DNA of 64,000 nt from Streptomyces ruber (GCF_014648075.1 NZ_BMQK01000011.1:171000-234999), one strand, 5' to 3'; positions 8,171-16,447 are shown, counted from the stretch's first letter. Numbers and translations are program-made. The notes: generated by a model from the sequence alone, not told the origin.

Positions 8171-9064
8171 ATGGCCGTCGTCACGATGCGGGAGCTGCTG
8201 GAGAGCGGCGTCCACTTCGGTCACCAGACCCGTCGCTGGAACCCGAAGATGAAGCGCTTCATCTTCACCGAGCGCAACGGCATCTACATCATCGACCTGC
8301 TCCAGTCGCTGTCGTACATCGACCGCGCCTACGAGTTCGTCAAGGAGACCGTCGCCCACGGCGGCACGGTCATGTTCGTCGGCACCAAGAAGCAGGCGCA
8401 GGAGGCCATCGCCGAGCAGGCCACCCGCGTCGGCATGCCCTACGTCAACCAGCGCTGGCTGGGCGGCATGCTCACCAACTTCTCGACCGTCTACAAGCGT
8501 CTGCAGCGCCTCAAGGAGCTCGAGCAGATCGACTTCGAGGACGTCGCCTCCTCCGGTCTGACCAAGAAGGAGCTCCTGGTCCTCTCGCGTGAGAAGGCCA
8601 AGCTGGAGAAGACCCTCGGCGGTATCCGCGAGATGCAGAAGGTGCCCAGCGCCGTCTGGATCGTGGACACCAAGAAGGAGCACATCGCGGTCGGCGAGGC
8701 CCGGAAGCTCAACATCCCGGTCGTCGCCATCCTCGACACCAACTGCGACCCCGACGAGGTCGACTACAAGATCCCGGGCAACGACGACGCGATCCGCTCC
8801 GTCACCCTGCTCACCCGCGTGATCGCCGACGCCGTCGCCGAGGGCCTCATCGCCCGCTCCGGCGCCGGCAAGGGCGAGGGCGAGAAGGCCCAGGGCGAGC
8901 CGCTCGCCGAGTGGGAGCGCGACCTGCTCGAGGGTGAGAAGAAGGCGTCCGCCGAGGGTGCCGAGAGCGCTGCCCCGGCCGCCGAGGCCGAGAAGCCGGC
9001 CGAGGCCCCGGCCGCCGACGCTCCGGCCGCCGACGCTCCGGCCGCCGACGCCGAGCAGGCCTGA
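8171..9064 (+). CDS. rpsB: 30S ribosomal protein S2
   Basis: Component of the small ribosomal subunit. It starts MAVVTMRELLESGVHFGHQT and carries the family landmarks QTRRWNPKMKRFIF, VGTKKQAQEAI and RWLGGMLTNF. The ATG at 8171 follows AAGGAG (8157-8163). At 297 aa it is longer than the E. coli protein because of a C-terminal tail rich in Ala, Pro, Glu and Asp, with the repeat APAAD three times, typical of actinobacterial S2. A 273-bp leader separates it from the divergent M23 gene; TACACT at 7995-8000 could be a -10 element but no good -35 accompanies it. Confidence 0.97.
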   Translation: MAVVTMRELLESGVHFGHQTRRWNPKMKRFIFTERNGIYIIDLLQSLSYIDRAYEFVKETVAHGGTVMFVGTKKQAQEAIAEQATRVGMPYVNQRWLGGMLTNFSTVYKRLQRLKELEQIDFEDVASSGLTKKELLVLSREKAKLEKTLGGIREMQKVPSAVWIVDTKKEHIAVGEARKLNIPVVAILDTNCDPDEVDYKIPGNDDAIRSVTLLTRVIADAVAEGLIARSGAGKGEGEKAQGEPLAEWERDLLEGEKKASAEGAESAAPAAEAEKPAEAPAADAPAADAPAADAEQA

Positions 9065-9077
9065 CCCGCAGGGCGCT

Positions 9078-9148
9078 GACGGCGGGAGCGGTGGCACGAT
9101 CCCCCGCTGCCGCAGGGCGTGGGAGGAGCTCCCACCGCTCCCGCCGTT
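9078..9148 (+). terminator. Hairpin between rpsB and tsf
   Basis: A perfect 15-bp stem (9080-9094 with 9132-9146), extendable by an A-T and a G-U pair, encloses a 37-nt loop that has its own small hairpin. It lies 15 bp after the rpsB stop. It may terminate or attenuate transcription between the two genes; there is no T-run, so the effect is inferred. Confidence 0.65.
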
Positions 9149-9323
9149 CACCCGTAGGTCAGAGGTGCGTCAGTGATCCGCGGCCTTCCGTGGATCACGA
9201 CCCCGTAGATCTTCGATCTTCCGGATCCCTGGACTTCTAGGCTTGAGAGGCCCGAAGCCGCAGGGATCGCCGGGGATCCAGATCCTCCAGACTTCGAGAC
9301 TTCCGAGAAAGACTCACAGACTC

Positions 9324-10160
9324 ATGGCGAACTACACCGCCGCCGACGTCAAGAAGCTCCGTGAGCTCACCGGCGCCGGCATGATGGACTGCAAGAAGGC
9401 GCTGGACGAGGCCGACGGCAACGTCGAGAAGGCCGTCGAGGCGCTGCGTATCAAGGGCCAGAAGGGCGTCGCCAAGCGCGAGGGCCGCTCCGCCGAGAAC
9501 GGCGCCGTGGTCTCCGTCCTCGCCGACGACAACTCCTCCGGCGTCCTGGTCGAGCTGAAGTGCGAGACGGACTTCGTCGCCAAGGGCGAGAAGTTCCAGG
9601 CCGTGGCGCAGGCCATCGCCGAGCACGTCGCCAAGTCCGCCCCGGCCGACATCGAGGCGCTGCTCGCCTCCGAGATCGAGCCCGGCAAGACCGTGCAGGC
9701 CTACGTCGACGAGGCCAACGCCAACCTCGGCGAGAAGATCGTCCTGGACCGCTTCGCGCAGTTCGCGGACGGCTTCGTGACCGCGTACATGCACCGCACG
9801 ATGCCCGACCTGCCCCCGCAGATCGGCGTCCTGGTCGAGCTGGACAAGCCGAACGCCGAGGTCGCCAAGGGCGTCGCCCAGCACATCGCCGCCTTCGCGC
9901 CGAAGTACCTCTCCAAGGACGACGTCCCGGCCGAGGTCGTGGAGGCCGAGCGCCGCGTCGCCGAGGAGACCACCCGCGCGGAGGGCAAGCCCGAGGCCGC
10001 CCTGCCGAAGATCGTCGAGGGTCGCGTCAACGGCTTCTTCAAGGACGCCACGCTGCTCGGCCAGCCGTACGCGCTCGACAACAAGAAGTCCGTCCAGAAG
10101 GTCCTGGACGAGGCCGGTGTCACCCTGAAGCGCTTCACGCGCATCAAGGTCGGCATCTGA
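9324..10160 (+). CDS. tsf: Elongation factor Ts
   Basis: Guanine-nucleotide exchange factor that regenerates EF-Tu-GTP. 278 aa; the N-terminal signature TAADVKKLRELTGAGMMDCK and the second signature LVELKCETDFVAK are present, followed by the dimerisation core. The ATG at 9324 is set by the conserved MANYTAADVKKL start; the ribosome-binding site is weak (CGAGAAAG). The upstream 175 bp after the rpsB hairpin holds short repeats around GGATC and CTTCGA but no gene. The following hairpin at 10281-10336 ends the transcript. Confidence 0.97.
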   Translation: MANYTAADVKKLRELTGAGMMDCKKALDEADGNVEKAVEALRIKGQKGVAKREGRSAENGAVVSVLADDNSSGVLVELKCETDFVAKGEKFQAVAQAIAEHVAKSAPADIEALLASEIEPGKTVQAYVDEANANLGEKIVLDRFAQFADGFVTAYMHRTMPDLPPQIGVLVELDKPNAEVAKGVAQHIAAFAPKYLSKDDVPAEVVEAERRVAEETTRAEGKPEAALPKIVEGRVNGFFKDATLLGQPYALDNKKSVQKVLDEAGVTLKRFTRIKVGI

Positions 10161-10280
10161 GTCCGTCCCGCGATCGACGCACGACCCGCGGGTGAATCCC
10201 GCTAGGGTCGACAGCAGTCGTCCGCGTCGTTCGCGTACGCCTCTGCGCACGCGTGCGTGACGGACGACAGCGAATCTGAC

Positions 10281-10336
10281 GAGGAGGCCATTGCCGTACG
10301 GGATGCGAAACACGCCCCACCGGCAATGGCCTTCTT
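10281..10336 (+). terminator. Intrinsic-type terminator after tsf
   Basis: An 11-bp perfect stem GGCCATTGCCG/CGGCAATGGCC (10286-10296 with 10321-10331) extends by further A-T, G-C and G-U pairs and runs into a T-rich stretch (TTCTTCGTATGTGTG). It lies between tsf and pyrH, so pyrH probably has its own promoter in the 35 bp that remain or is reached by readthrough. Confidence 0.75.
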
Positions 10337-10371
10337 CGTATGTGTGACCCACGTAAAGAGACGAGAGCTCC

Positions 10372-11130
10372 ATGACGACCAAGGCCCAGAAGAGCGACGA
10401 CGGCAAAGTACGCGGCCGGTTTCTGCTGAAGCTGTCCGGAGAGGCCTTCTCCGGCGGCGGGGGCCTGGGCGTCGACCCCGACGTGGTGCACGCCATCGCC
10501 CGCGAGATCGCGGCCGTCGTCCGTGACGGCGCGCAGATCGCGGTCGTCATCGGTGGCGGCAACTTCTTCCGCGGCGCCGAACTGCAGCAGCGCGGCATGG
10601 ACCGGGCCCGCTCCGACTACATGGGCATGCTCGGCACGGTGATGAACTGCCTCGCCCTCCAGGACTTCCTGGAGAAGGAGGGCGTGGACTGCCGCGTGCA
10701 GACCGCCATCACCATGGGGCAGGTCGCCGAGCCGTACCTCCCGCTGCGCGCCGTCCGCCACCTGGAGAAGGGCCGTGTGGTCATCTTCGGTGCCGGTATG
10801 GGCATGCCGTACTTCTCCACCGACACCACCGCCGCCCAGCGCGCCCTGGAGATCGACGCGGAGGCGCTCCTGATGGGCAAGAACGGCGTGGACGGGGTCT
10901 ACGACTCCGATCCGAAGATCAACCCGGACGCGGTCAAGTTCGACTCCCTCGGCTACGGCGAGGTCATCTCCCGCGAGCTCAAGGTCGCCGACGCCACCGC
11001 GATCACCCTCTGCCGGGACAACAAGCTCCCGATCCTCGTCTTCGAGCTTCTGGCGGAGGGCAATATCGCTCGGGCCGTCAAGGGTGAGAAGATCGGCACT
11101 CTCGTGGGTGAGCAGGGCGGCCGGGCCTGA
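10372..11130 (+). CDS. pyrH: UMP kinase (uridylate kinase)
   Basis: Phosphorylates UMP to UDP with ATP, in pyrimidine nucleotide synthesis. The 252-aa protein of the amino-acid kinase family shows the phosphate-binding KLSGEAF, the glycine-rich VIGGGNFFRG, and the UMP-binding GTGMG-type segment here reading GAGMGMPYFSTD. The ATG at 10372 follows a GAGACGAGAG stretch. Followed by a 157-bp intergenic region and frr, as in most bacteria. Confidence 0.96.
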   Translation: MTTKAQKSDDGKVRGRFLLKLSGEAFSGGGGLGVDPDVVHAIAREIAAVVRDGAQIAVVIGGGNFFRGAELQQRGMDRARSDYMGMLGTVMNCLALQDFLEKEGVDCRVQTAITMGQVAEPYLPLRAVRHLEKGRVVIFGAGMGMPYFSTDTTAAQRALEIDAEALLMGKNGVDGVYDSDPKINPDAVKFDSLGYGEVISRELKVADATAITLCRDNKLPILVFELLAEGNIARAVKGEKIGTLVGEQGGRA

Positions 11131-11287
11131 CCGGTGACTCCCTGCCCGGGCCACGGACCCTGACCGGGGGATGGACAATGTCCTGCCGGTCGGGAACCGT
11201 GCAGGAATAAGACGCGACGCAGCCGGCCGCCGACCCTGACCCAGGAGAACAGCAGCCGGGCCTACTCAAGACACGCAGGAGCAAGTG

Positions 11288-11845
11288 GTGATCGAAGAGA
11301 CCCTCCTCGAGGCCGAGGAGAAGATGGAGAAGGCCGTCGTGGTCGCCAAGGAGGACTTCGCCGCGATCCGCACCGGCCGTGCGCACCCGGCGATGTTCAA
11401 CAAGATCGTGGCCGACTACTACGGCGCGCCGACGCCGATCAACCAGCTGGCCTCGTTCTCGGTGCCGGAGCCGCGCATGGCCGTCGTGACGCCGTTCGAC
11501 AAGAGCGCGCTGCGCAACATCGAACAGGCGATCCGCGACTCCGACCTCGGCGTCAACCCGAGCAACGACGGCAACATCATCCGGGTGGTGTTCCCCGAGC
11601 TCACCGAGGAGCGCCGCCGCGACTACATCAAGGTCGCCAAGGGCAAGGCCGAGGACGCCAAGGTGTCGATCCGCTCGGTCCGCCGCAAGGCGAAGGACGC
11701 CATCGACAAGCTGGTCAAGGACGGCGACGTCGGCGAGGACGAGGGCCGCCGCGCGGAGAAGGAACTCGACGACACCACCGCGAAGTACGTCGCCCAGGTG
11801 GACGAGCTCCTCAAGCACAAGGAAGCCGAGCTGCTCGAGGTCTGA
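11288..11845 (+). CDS. frr: Ribosome recycling factor
   Basis: Releases ribosomes from mRNA after termination together with EF-G. 185 aa with the invariant start (M)IEETLLEAEEKMEKAV, the RTGRAHP loop and the VVFPELTEERRRDYIK motif. Two consecutive GTG codons occur at 11285 and 11288; the second is chosen since it gives the family's usual N-terminus and a 6-nt gap to AGGAG at 11277-11281. The stop overlaps the cdsA start (TGATG), so the two are coupled. Confidence 0.96.
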   Translation: MIEETLLEAEEKMEKAVVVAKEDFAAIRTGRAHPAMFNKIVADYYGAPTPINQLASFSVPEPRMAVVTPFDKSALRNIEQAIRDSDLGVNPSNDGNIIRVVFPELTEERRRDYIKVAKGKAEDAKVSIRSVRRKAKDAIDKLVKDGDVGEDEGRRAEKELDDTTAKYVAQVDELLKHKEAELLEV

Positions 11846-12966
11846 TGAACGACTCTTCCTGGGGAGCGCCGCCACACGCCGGGTACTGGGGGCCACCCGA
11901 CCGGGGACCTGTCCAGGGGGCTGCCCCGGCGGGTCCCGCCTACGATGCGCGTGAAGCCCAGCAGACTCGGCCCATGCCCATCGTGCCCGACGTCCCCGCG
12001 CCTGGCGGTAACCAGGATGACGACCGGGGGGCCGCCCGGCCGGGCGGCCCCCCGGGCCGCGACCAGATGCCGCCGGTGCGGTCCCACAGGGCGGTGCCGC
12101 AGGAACCGGAGCCCATGAGCGACTCCCCGCAGCAGCCCGTCCCGCAGAAGAAGAGCGCGGGCCGGGACCTGAGCGCCGCGATAGGGGTCGGTCTCGGACT
12201 CGGTGCGGTGATCATCGCTTCGCTCTTCGTCGTCAAGGCCGTGTTCGTCGGCGTCATAGCGGTCGCCGTGGTGGTGGGCCTGTGGGAGCTCACGGCGCGC
12301 CTCCAGGAGCGCAAGGCCATCAAGGCGCCCCTGGTACCGCTCGCGGTCGGCGGCGCGGCCATGGTCGTCGCCGGGTACGTACGGGGTCCGGGCGGCGCGT
12401 GGGTGGCGATGGCACTCACCGCGCTGGCGGTCCTCGTCTGGCGTATGACGGAGCCTCCGGAGGGCTACCTCAAGGACGTCACGGCGGGGCTCTTCGCGGC
12501 CTTCTACGTGCCGTTCCTGGCCACCTTCGTCGCGCTGATGCTCACCGCGGACGACGGCCCGTGGCGGGTCCTGGTCTTCCTGCTGCTGACGGTCGTCAGC
12601 GACACGGGCGCGTACGCGGTCGGCTGGCGCTTCGGCAAGCGCAAGCTCGCGCCGCGCATCAGCCCCGGCAAGACCCGCGAGGGCCTGTTCGGCGCGATCG
12701 CCTTCGCCATGGTCGCGGGCGCGCTGTCCATGCAGTTCCTGATCGACGGCGGCACCTGGTGGCAGGGCCTGCTCATGGGCCTCGCCGTCGCCGCCAGCGC
12801 CACGCTCGGCGACCTCGGCGAGTCCATGATCAAGCGTGACCTGGGCATCAAGGACATGGGCACCCTGCTGCCGGGCCACGGCGGCATCATGGACCGCCTG
12901 GACTCCCTGTTGCCCACGGCTCCGGTGGTGTGGCTGCTGATGGTGGCGTTCGTGGGCGCGGGCTGA
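11845..12966 (+). CDS. cdsA: Phosphatidate cytidylyltransferase (CDP-diglyceride synthase)
   Basis: Integral membrane enzyme making CDP-diacylglycerol from phosphatidate and CTP for phospholipid synthesis. 373 aa: the first 110 residues are a Pro/Gly-rich soluble extension, then about eight hydrophobic segments. The family signature is complete near the end, SATLGDLGESMIKRDLGIKD then PGHGGIMDRLDS. The start ATG overlaps the frr stop. The disordered N-terminal extension is typical of streptomycete homologues. No ordinary gene follows for over 700 bp because the next stretch is an integrative-element scar. Confidence 0.94.
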   Translation: MNDSSWGAPPHAGYWGPPDRGPVQGAAPAGPAYDAREAQQTRPMPIVPDVPAPGGNQDDDRGAARPGGPPGRDQMPPVRSHRAVPQEPEPMSDSPQQPVPQKKSAGRDLSAAIGVGLGLGAVIIASLFVVKAVFVGVIAVAVVVGLWELTARLQERKAIKAPLVPLAVGGAAMVVAGYVRGPGGAWVAMALTALAVLVWRMTEPPEGYLKDVTAGLFAAFYVPFLATFVALMLTADDGPWRVLVFLLLTVVSDTGAYAVGWRFGKRKLAPRISPGKTREGLFGAIAFAMVAGALSMQFLIDGGTWWQGLLMGLAVAASATLGDLGESMIKRDLGIKDMGTLLPGHGGIMDRLDSLLPTAPVVWLLMVAFVGAG

Positions 12967-13072
12967 TCGGTGCGATAGCAGTACCAAGCGTCTGACCTGC
13001 TGTTCCAGGGGTGAGGGGCTCGTTGTCCACAGGGCGGCGGGTCCCTCTTCGTTCGTCTGCGATACTGGTAAG

Positions 13073-13092
13073 GCCATGCCTAAGCCCGGAGA
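13073..13092 (+). repeat. Left attachment-site copy (duplicated rlmN start)
   Basis: The 20-bp sequence GCCATGCCTAAGCCCGGAGA is repeated exactly at 15117-15136, where it is the true start of rlmN. The 17 bp before it are also similar in the two copies (CTGCGATACTGG against CTGCGACACTGG). The left copy opens the reading frame MPKPGDLAGERR, which departs from RlmN after five residues. I read it as attL of an element that integrated at the rlmN start codon. Confidence 0.8.
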
Positions 13093-13113
13093 TCTGGCAG
13101 GCGAGAGACGAGA

Positions 13114-13156
13114 ACAGGCCCCCCACCTGCACGTTTGGTGCGGGTGGGGGGCCTGT
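13114..13156 (+). terminator. Strong hairpin just inside the left attachment site
   Basis: A 19-bp stem with one mismatch (13114-13132 with 13138-13156) and a 5-nt GTTTG loop, extremely GC-rich. It would stop transcripts entering from cdsA or from the old rlmN promoter, and also works in reverse for the small ORF ending at 13232. Confidence 0.8.
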
Positions 13157-13231
13157 TGCACGGGGCTGGGCCGTCTCTGGGCCGTTAGACTCGCGCAGCA
13201 GCCTCTTCTACGCGGTCGGGCCGGGGCCGCC

Positions 13232-13387
13232 TCAACGCCGCCGGGGGAACTTCCAGCCGTTCTGGCGCAGCTTGAAGAGAATGAACACAACACAGATCGC
13301 CCACACGCCCAGAAAGGCCCACTTGAGCCACGGAGGGCCGTCCGGGCGCTCCGCTAATTGAACTGATGTCGCGTAGTAAAGATTCAT
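13232..13387 (-). CDS. Small predicted membrane protein coupled to integrase remnant
   Basis: A 51-aa ORF starting MNLYYATSVQLAERPDG, with one clear membrane segment (WLKWAFLGVWAICVVFILF) and a basic tail ending KFPRRR. Its ATG overlaps the stop of the integrase remnant (ATGA), which suggests the two were translationally coupled within an integrative element. I do not recognise a family. The codon usage is streptomycete-like in the third position only partly; at this length coding status stays uncertain. Confidence 0.45.
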   Translation of the reverse strand: MNLYYATSVQLAERPDGPPWLKWAFLGVWAICVVFILFKLRQNGWKFPRRR

Positions 13388-13640
13388 TCCTTGCGCGTGC
13401 CCGGCTGTCCGGGCAGGAACACCCGGTCGACAGCCTTCCGCGTACGTGCTTGGCTCGCCGGCATCAGGTGGGCGTACTCCCGAAGCGTCAGCCCCGGGTC
13501 GGAGTGCCCCAGGTACTGGCTCACGGCCTTGACGCTCTCGCCGGCGTCCAGCAGCACGGACGCGTAGAAGTGCCGCAGCGCGTGCATGCCGTGCTCGCGG
13601 GCAGACGCGTACTTGCCGTCCTCGTCGGCCTCGGCGATTA
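13384..13640 (-). pseudogene. Tyrosine recombinase (integrase), C-terminal remnant
   Basis: About 85 codons of a phage/ICE-type tyrosine integrase. The box II residues are present: H-x-x-R in HALRHFYAS, the LGH motif in QYLGHSDPG, and the nucleophile Tyr in REYAHLMP. The N-terminal arm-binding domain and box I Arg are missing. The frame is cut at 13640 by an IS630-type element, and rejoining the IS flanks does not restore the gene: a TGA occurs eight codons further up in the same frame. The gene was therefore already truncated, or flanking DNA was lost. An ATG inside the IS end (13656) could still allow a 90-aa fragment to be made. Confidence 0.85.
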
Positions 13641-14800
13641 CTGATCTCGGCGTCATAGGGTCTGGGCCTTGGCCGGACCCTGTGACGGGTCCTGTCGTGG
13701 CTGGTAGGCCGGGGATATGCGGTATCCGGATGGAGGCGGGCTGACCGCCGAGCAGCGCAAGCGCCGCGAGAAGGTACGGATGCAGGCCGCCGGCCTGTTC
13801 GAGGAGGGCATGGACGTGCCGTGTATTGCCCGGCACTTGCGGGTGAGTGAGAAATCGGTCTACCAGTGGCGCCGCGCGTGGAGGACGGGCGGGCGGGAAG
13901 CACTGTGTTCCAAGGGGCCTCCGGGTTATGACTGCCGGCTGAGTCCGTCCCTCCAGGCCAGGCTGGCACATTGGCTGGCCGAGGGGCCGGCCGCCCACGG
14001 CTGGGACGAGGACCAGGTGTGGACCGCGGACCGGGTGCGGACGCTGATCGGGCGGAAGTTCCACATCGCCTACAGCGTCTCGGCCGTCACCCGGCTGCTG
14101 CACCGCATGGAGCACAGCCTGCAGGTGCCCGCCCGGTTCGCCGCCGAACGCGACGAGGACGCGATCACCGCCTGGCGGGAGGTGACCTGGCCGGAGGTAA
14201 AACCCTCCGGGCGGCGACCGGGGCCTGGATCTGCTTCGAGGACGAAACGGGCCTGACCGACCGACCGCCGAAAGGCCGCACCTGGGCCCGACGCGGGCAC
14301 ACCCCGACGGTCACGGTGCCCGGCCGCGACCGCGGCCGCCTCTCCGTCGCCGGACTGCTGTGCTTCCGGCCCGGCCTGCCCGGCCGCCTGTGCTACCGCT
14401 CGCGCCGGCACACCGGCCGCAAAGGCGAACGCCGCTCGCTCAGCGAGCACGACTACATCGGCCTGCTCGACGGCGCCCACCAACTGCTCAAGGCTCCGCT
14501 GATCCTGGTGTGGGACCGGCTGAGCACCCACCTCTCCGCGGGCATGAAGGCACTCCTGGCCGCACGAACGTGGCTGACGGTGATCCTCCTGCCCGGTTAT
14601 GCTCCCGAGCTCAATCCGGTCGAGGGACTGTGGTCACACCTCAAGCGGAGCCTGGCCAACCTGGCCGCCCGTACCCTCAACGACCGGGAAACCGTGCTCC
14701 GCAGCCGACTCAAGGCACTGCAGTACCGGCACGACATCCTCGACGGCTTCCTCGCAGGAACTGGCCTTGCCCTCGACAGACCCTAAAACGCCTGAATCAG
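13641..14800 (+). mobile_element. IS630-family insertion sequence, complete
   Basis: A 1160-bp element with 24-bp terminal inverted repeats (13641-13664 and 14777-14800; 19 of 24 positions match) ending CTGAT and GGGTCTG. It is flanked on both sides by TA (13639-13640 and 14801-14802), the target duplication of the IS630/Tc1 group. It encodes one transposase split by a -1 frameshift. The left end lies in the integrase remnant. Confidence 0.9.
13717..14786 (+). CDS. IS630-family transposase, made by -1 frameshift
   Basis: DDE transposase of the IS630 type. The first frame (13717-14256) has the helix-turn-helix part: CIARHLRVSEKSVYQWRRAW and WTADRVRTLIGRKF. The catalytic part continues in the -1 frame to 14786 with FEDETG (first Asp), VWDRLSTH (second Asp) and APELNPVEGLWSHLK (Glu). 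The switch most simply occurs at GTA-AAA-C (14197-14203), where a Lys tRNA can slip back one base onto AAA. Past the shift the second frame reads GKTLRAATGAWICFEDETG. All catalytic residues are intact, so the element could be active if frameshifting occurs. A plain disabling frameshift is the alternative. Confidence 0.88.
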
Positions 14801-14802
14801 TA

Positions 14803-15116
14803 GACACGCTGGTGATCGTAGTCATGTCCATGGTGGAACGTTCGCAGTCGGGGATCTCGGCTACTTACTGGCCCATCGCCGGAACGCTGAGTGGTGCCTG
14901 CCTTATGGGGCACTCGCGGGGCGATTGAGTGCCAGACGGTCTAAAAGCGCAGGTCAAGCCGTGGCCGTCGCGCGGTCCGTGAACTGGCCGGCCCCTTGAG
15001 CGGGGCCGTCCCTGGGCCGTCCGACGGCGGCCCAGGACCCCCGTGGACGACCAGCGACGACCACCCCGCCCGGTTGAGGCCCCAGGTCACGCAAGTCGAT
15101 CTGCGACACTGGACGA
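14803..15116. other. Element remnant without recognisable gene
   Basis: 314 bp between the IS right end and the right attachment copy. No ORF with streptomycete codon bias is seen; a 34-codon ATG frame at 14824 has no support. The last part contains TCTGCGACACTGG, an echo of the sequence preceding the left attachment copy, and now supplies the upstream region of rlmN. Confidence 0.6.
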
Positions 15117-15136
15117 GCCATGCCTAAGCCCGGAGA
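15117..15136 (+). repeat. Right attachment-site copy at rlmN start
   Basis: Identical 20 bp to 13073-13092, overlapping the rlmN ATG at 15120. Because the repeat includes the start codon and first five codons, integration leaves the RlmN protein unchanged while replacing its promoter region. Confidence 0.8.
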
Positions 15137-16226
15137 ACTCATTTTCGTCGCGCCGCGCGGAGCCAAGAAGCCGCCGCGGCATCTCGCCGACCTCACGCCC
15201 GCCGAGCGCAAGGAGGCGGTCGCCGCGGTCGGTGAGAAGCCGTTCCGTGCGAAGCAGCTGTCGCAGCACTACTTCGCGCGGTACGCGCACGACCCGGAGC
15301 AGTGGACCGACATCCCCGCCTCCTCCCGTGCCAAGCTCCAGGAGGCGCTGCTTCCCGAGCTGATGACGGTCGTCCGGCATCTGTCGACCGACCAGGACAC
15401 CACTCGCAAGACCCTGTGGCGGCTCTTCGACGGGACGCTCGTCGAGTCCGTGCTGATGCGCTACCCGGACCGGGTCACCATGTGCATCAGCTCCCAGGCC
15501 GGCTGCGGGATGAACTGCCCGTTCTGCGCGACCGGCCAGGCCGGGCTCGACCGGAACCTGTCGACCGCCGAGATCGTGCACCAGATCGTGGACGGGATGC
15601 GGGCGCTCAGGGACGGGGAGATCCCGGGAGGTCCGGCGCGGCTCAGCAACATCGTCTTCATGGGCATGGGTGAGCCGCTCGCCAACTACAAGCGGGTCGT
15701 CGGTGCGATCCGGGCGCTGACCGACCCGGAGCCGGACGGGCTCGGGCTGTCGCAGCGCGGCATCACCGTCTCCACCGTCGGACTCGTCCCTGCCATCCAC
15801 CGGTTCTCCGACGAGGGCTTCAAGTGCCGGCTCGCGATCTCGCTGCACGCCCCGGACGACGAGCTGCGCGACACGCTCGTCCCCGTGAACACGCGCTGGA
15901 AGGTGCGCGAGGTGCTGGACGCCGGGTTCGAGTACGCGGCGAGGTCCGGGCGGCGGCTGTCCATCGAGTACGCGCTGATCCGGGACATCAACGACCAGGC
16001 CTGGCGCGGTGACCGGCTCGGCCGGCTGCTCAAGGGCAGGCCCGTGCACGTCAACCTCATCCCGCTGAACCCGACGCCCGGGTCCAAGTGGACCGCCTCG
16101 CGGCCCGAGGACGAGAAGGCGTTCGTGGAGGCCGTCGCGGCCCACGGTGTGCCGGTGACGATCCGGGACACCCGTGGTCAGGAGATCGACGGGGCGTGCG
16201 GCCAGCTGGCGGCCACCGAGCGGTAG
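15120..16226 (+). CDS. rlmN: 23S rRNA/tRNA adenine C2-methyltransferase RlmN
   Basis: Radical-SAM enzyme that methylates C2 of A2503 in 23S rRNA and A37 of some tRNAs. 368 aa, starting MPKPGELIFVAPRGAKKPPR. The 4Fe-4S ligands lie in CGMNCPFC (C-x3-C-x2-C); the methyl-carrying Cys is in the C-terminal DGACGQL motif. The gene is intact although its 5' flank is an attachment-site junction, so its promoter is now either carried by the element or created by the join. GACACT at 15105-15110 could be a -10 for a short-leader transcript (inference). Confidence 0.95.
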   Translation: MPKPGELIFVAPRGAKKPPRHLADLTPAERKEAVAAVGEKPFRAKQLSQHYFARYAHDPEQWTDIPASSRAKLQEALLPELMTVVRHLSTDQDTTRKTLWRLFDGTLVESVLMRYPDRVTMCISSQAGCGMNCPFCATGQAGLDRNLSTAEIVHQIVDGMRALRDGEIPGGPARLSNIVFMGMGEPLANYKRVVGAIRALTDPEPDGLGLSQRGITVSTVGLVPAIHRFSDEGFKCRLAISLHAPDDELRDTLVPVNTRWKVREVLDAGFEYAARSGRRLSIEYALIRDINDQAWRGDRLGRLLKGRPVHVNLIPLNPTPGSKWTASRPEDEKAFVEAVAAHGVPVTIRDTRGQEIDGACGQLAATER

Positions 16227-16298
16227 GCGCGGCCCGGCCGGAGGGTACGCTGACCGGCGGACCAGCACGTCCGGTAACGCACATATCTTCATATTCCG

Positions 16299-16383
16299 AC
16301 AGGGGAGCGCCACAGCGCTGAGAGTGCGGGAGCAACCGCAGACCCTCTGAACCTCGCCCAGGTCATTCTGGGTAGGGAGATCG
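16299..16383 (+). promoter_or_regulatory. TPP (THI-box) riboswitch
   Basis: The thiamine pyrophosphate aptamer is recognisable by its conserved strings: AGGGGAGC, GCTGAGAGTGCGGG, GACCCTCTGAACCT and the closing GGTAGGGAGA. It lies 92 bp before thiB. Two hairpins follow: 16404-16440, and 16448-16468, whose 8-bp stem covers the AGGAGG ribosome-binding site. High TPP would be expected to repress the operon. Confidence 0.95.
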
Positions 16384-16403
16384 GTCACCACTCGAGCTGT
16401 TGT

Positions 16404-16440
16404 GCCCTGCCCGGGTAACCGCGAGGTTCCCGGGCGGGGC
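16404..16440 (+). terminator. Expression-platform hairpin of the TPP riboswitch
   Basis: GCCCTGCCCGGGTAACC pairs with GGTTCCCGGGCGGGGC around a GCGA loop, with one bulge and one G-U pair. It directly follows the aptamer and precedes a pyrimidine-rich run, so it may act as a terminator or spacer stem; which one cannot be read from the sequence. Confidence 0.55.
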
Positions 16441-16447
16441 CGCGTCT

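Noticed and set aside
13076..13357. 93-codon ORF starting MPKPGDLAGERR from the left attachment copy
   Set aside because: It shares only five residues with RlmN, runs through a strong hairpin and has no other sign of coding.
14599..14928. 109-codon plus-strand ORF across the IS right end
   Set aside because: Mostly out-of-frame transposase sequence; the part past the IS has no ribosome-binding site or similarity.
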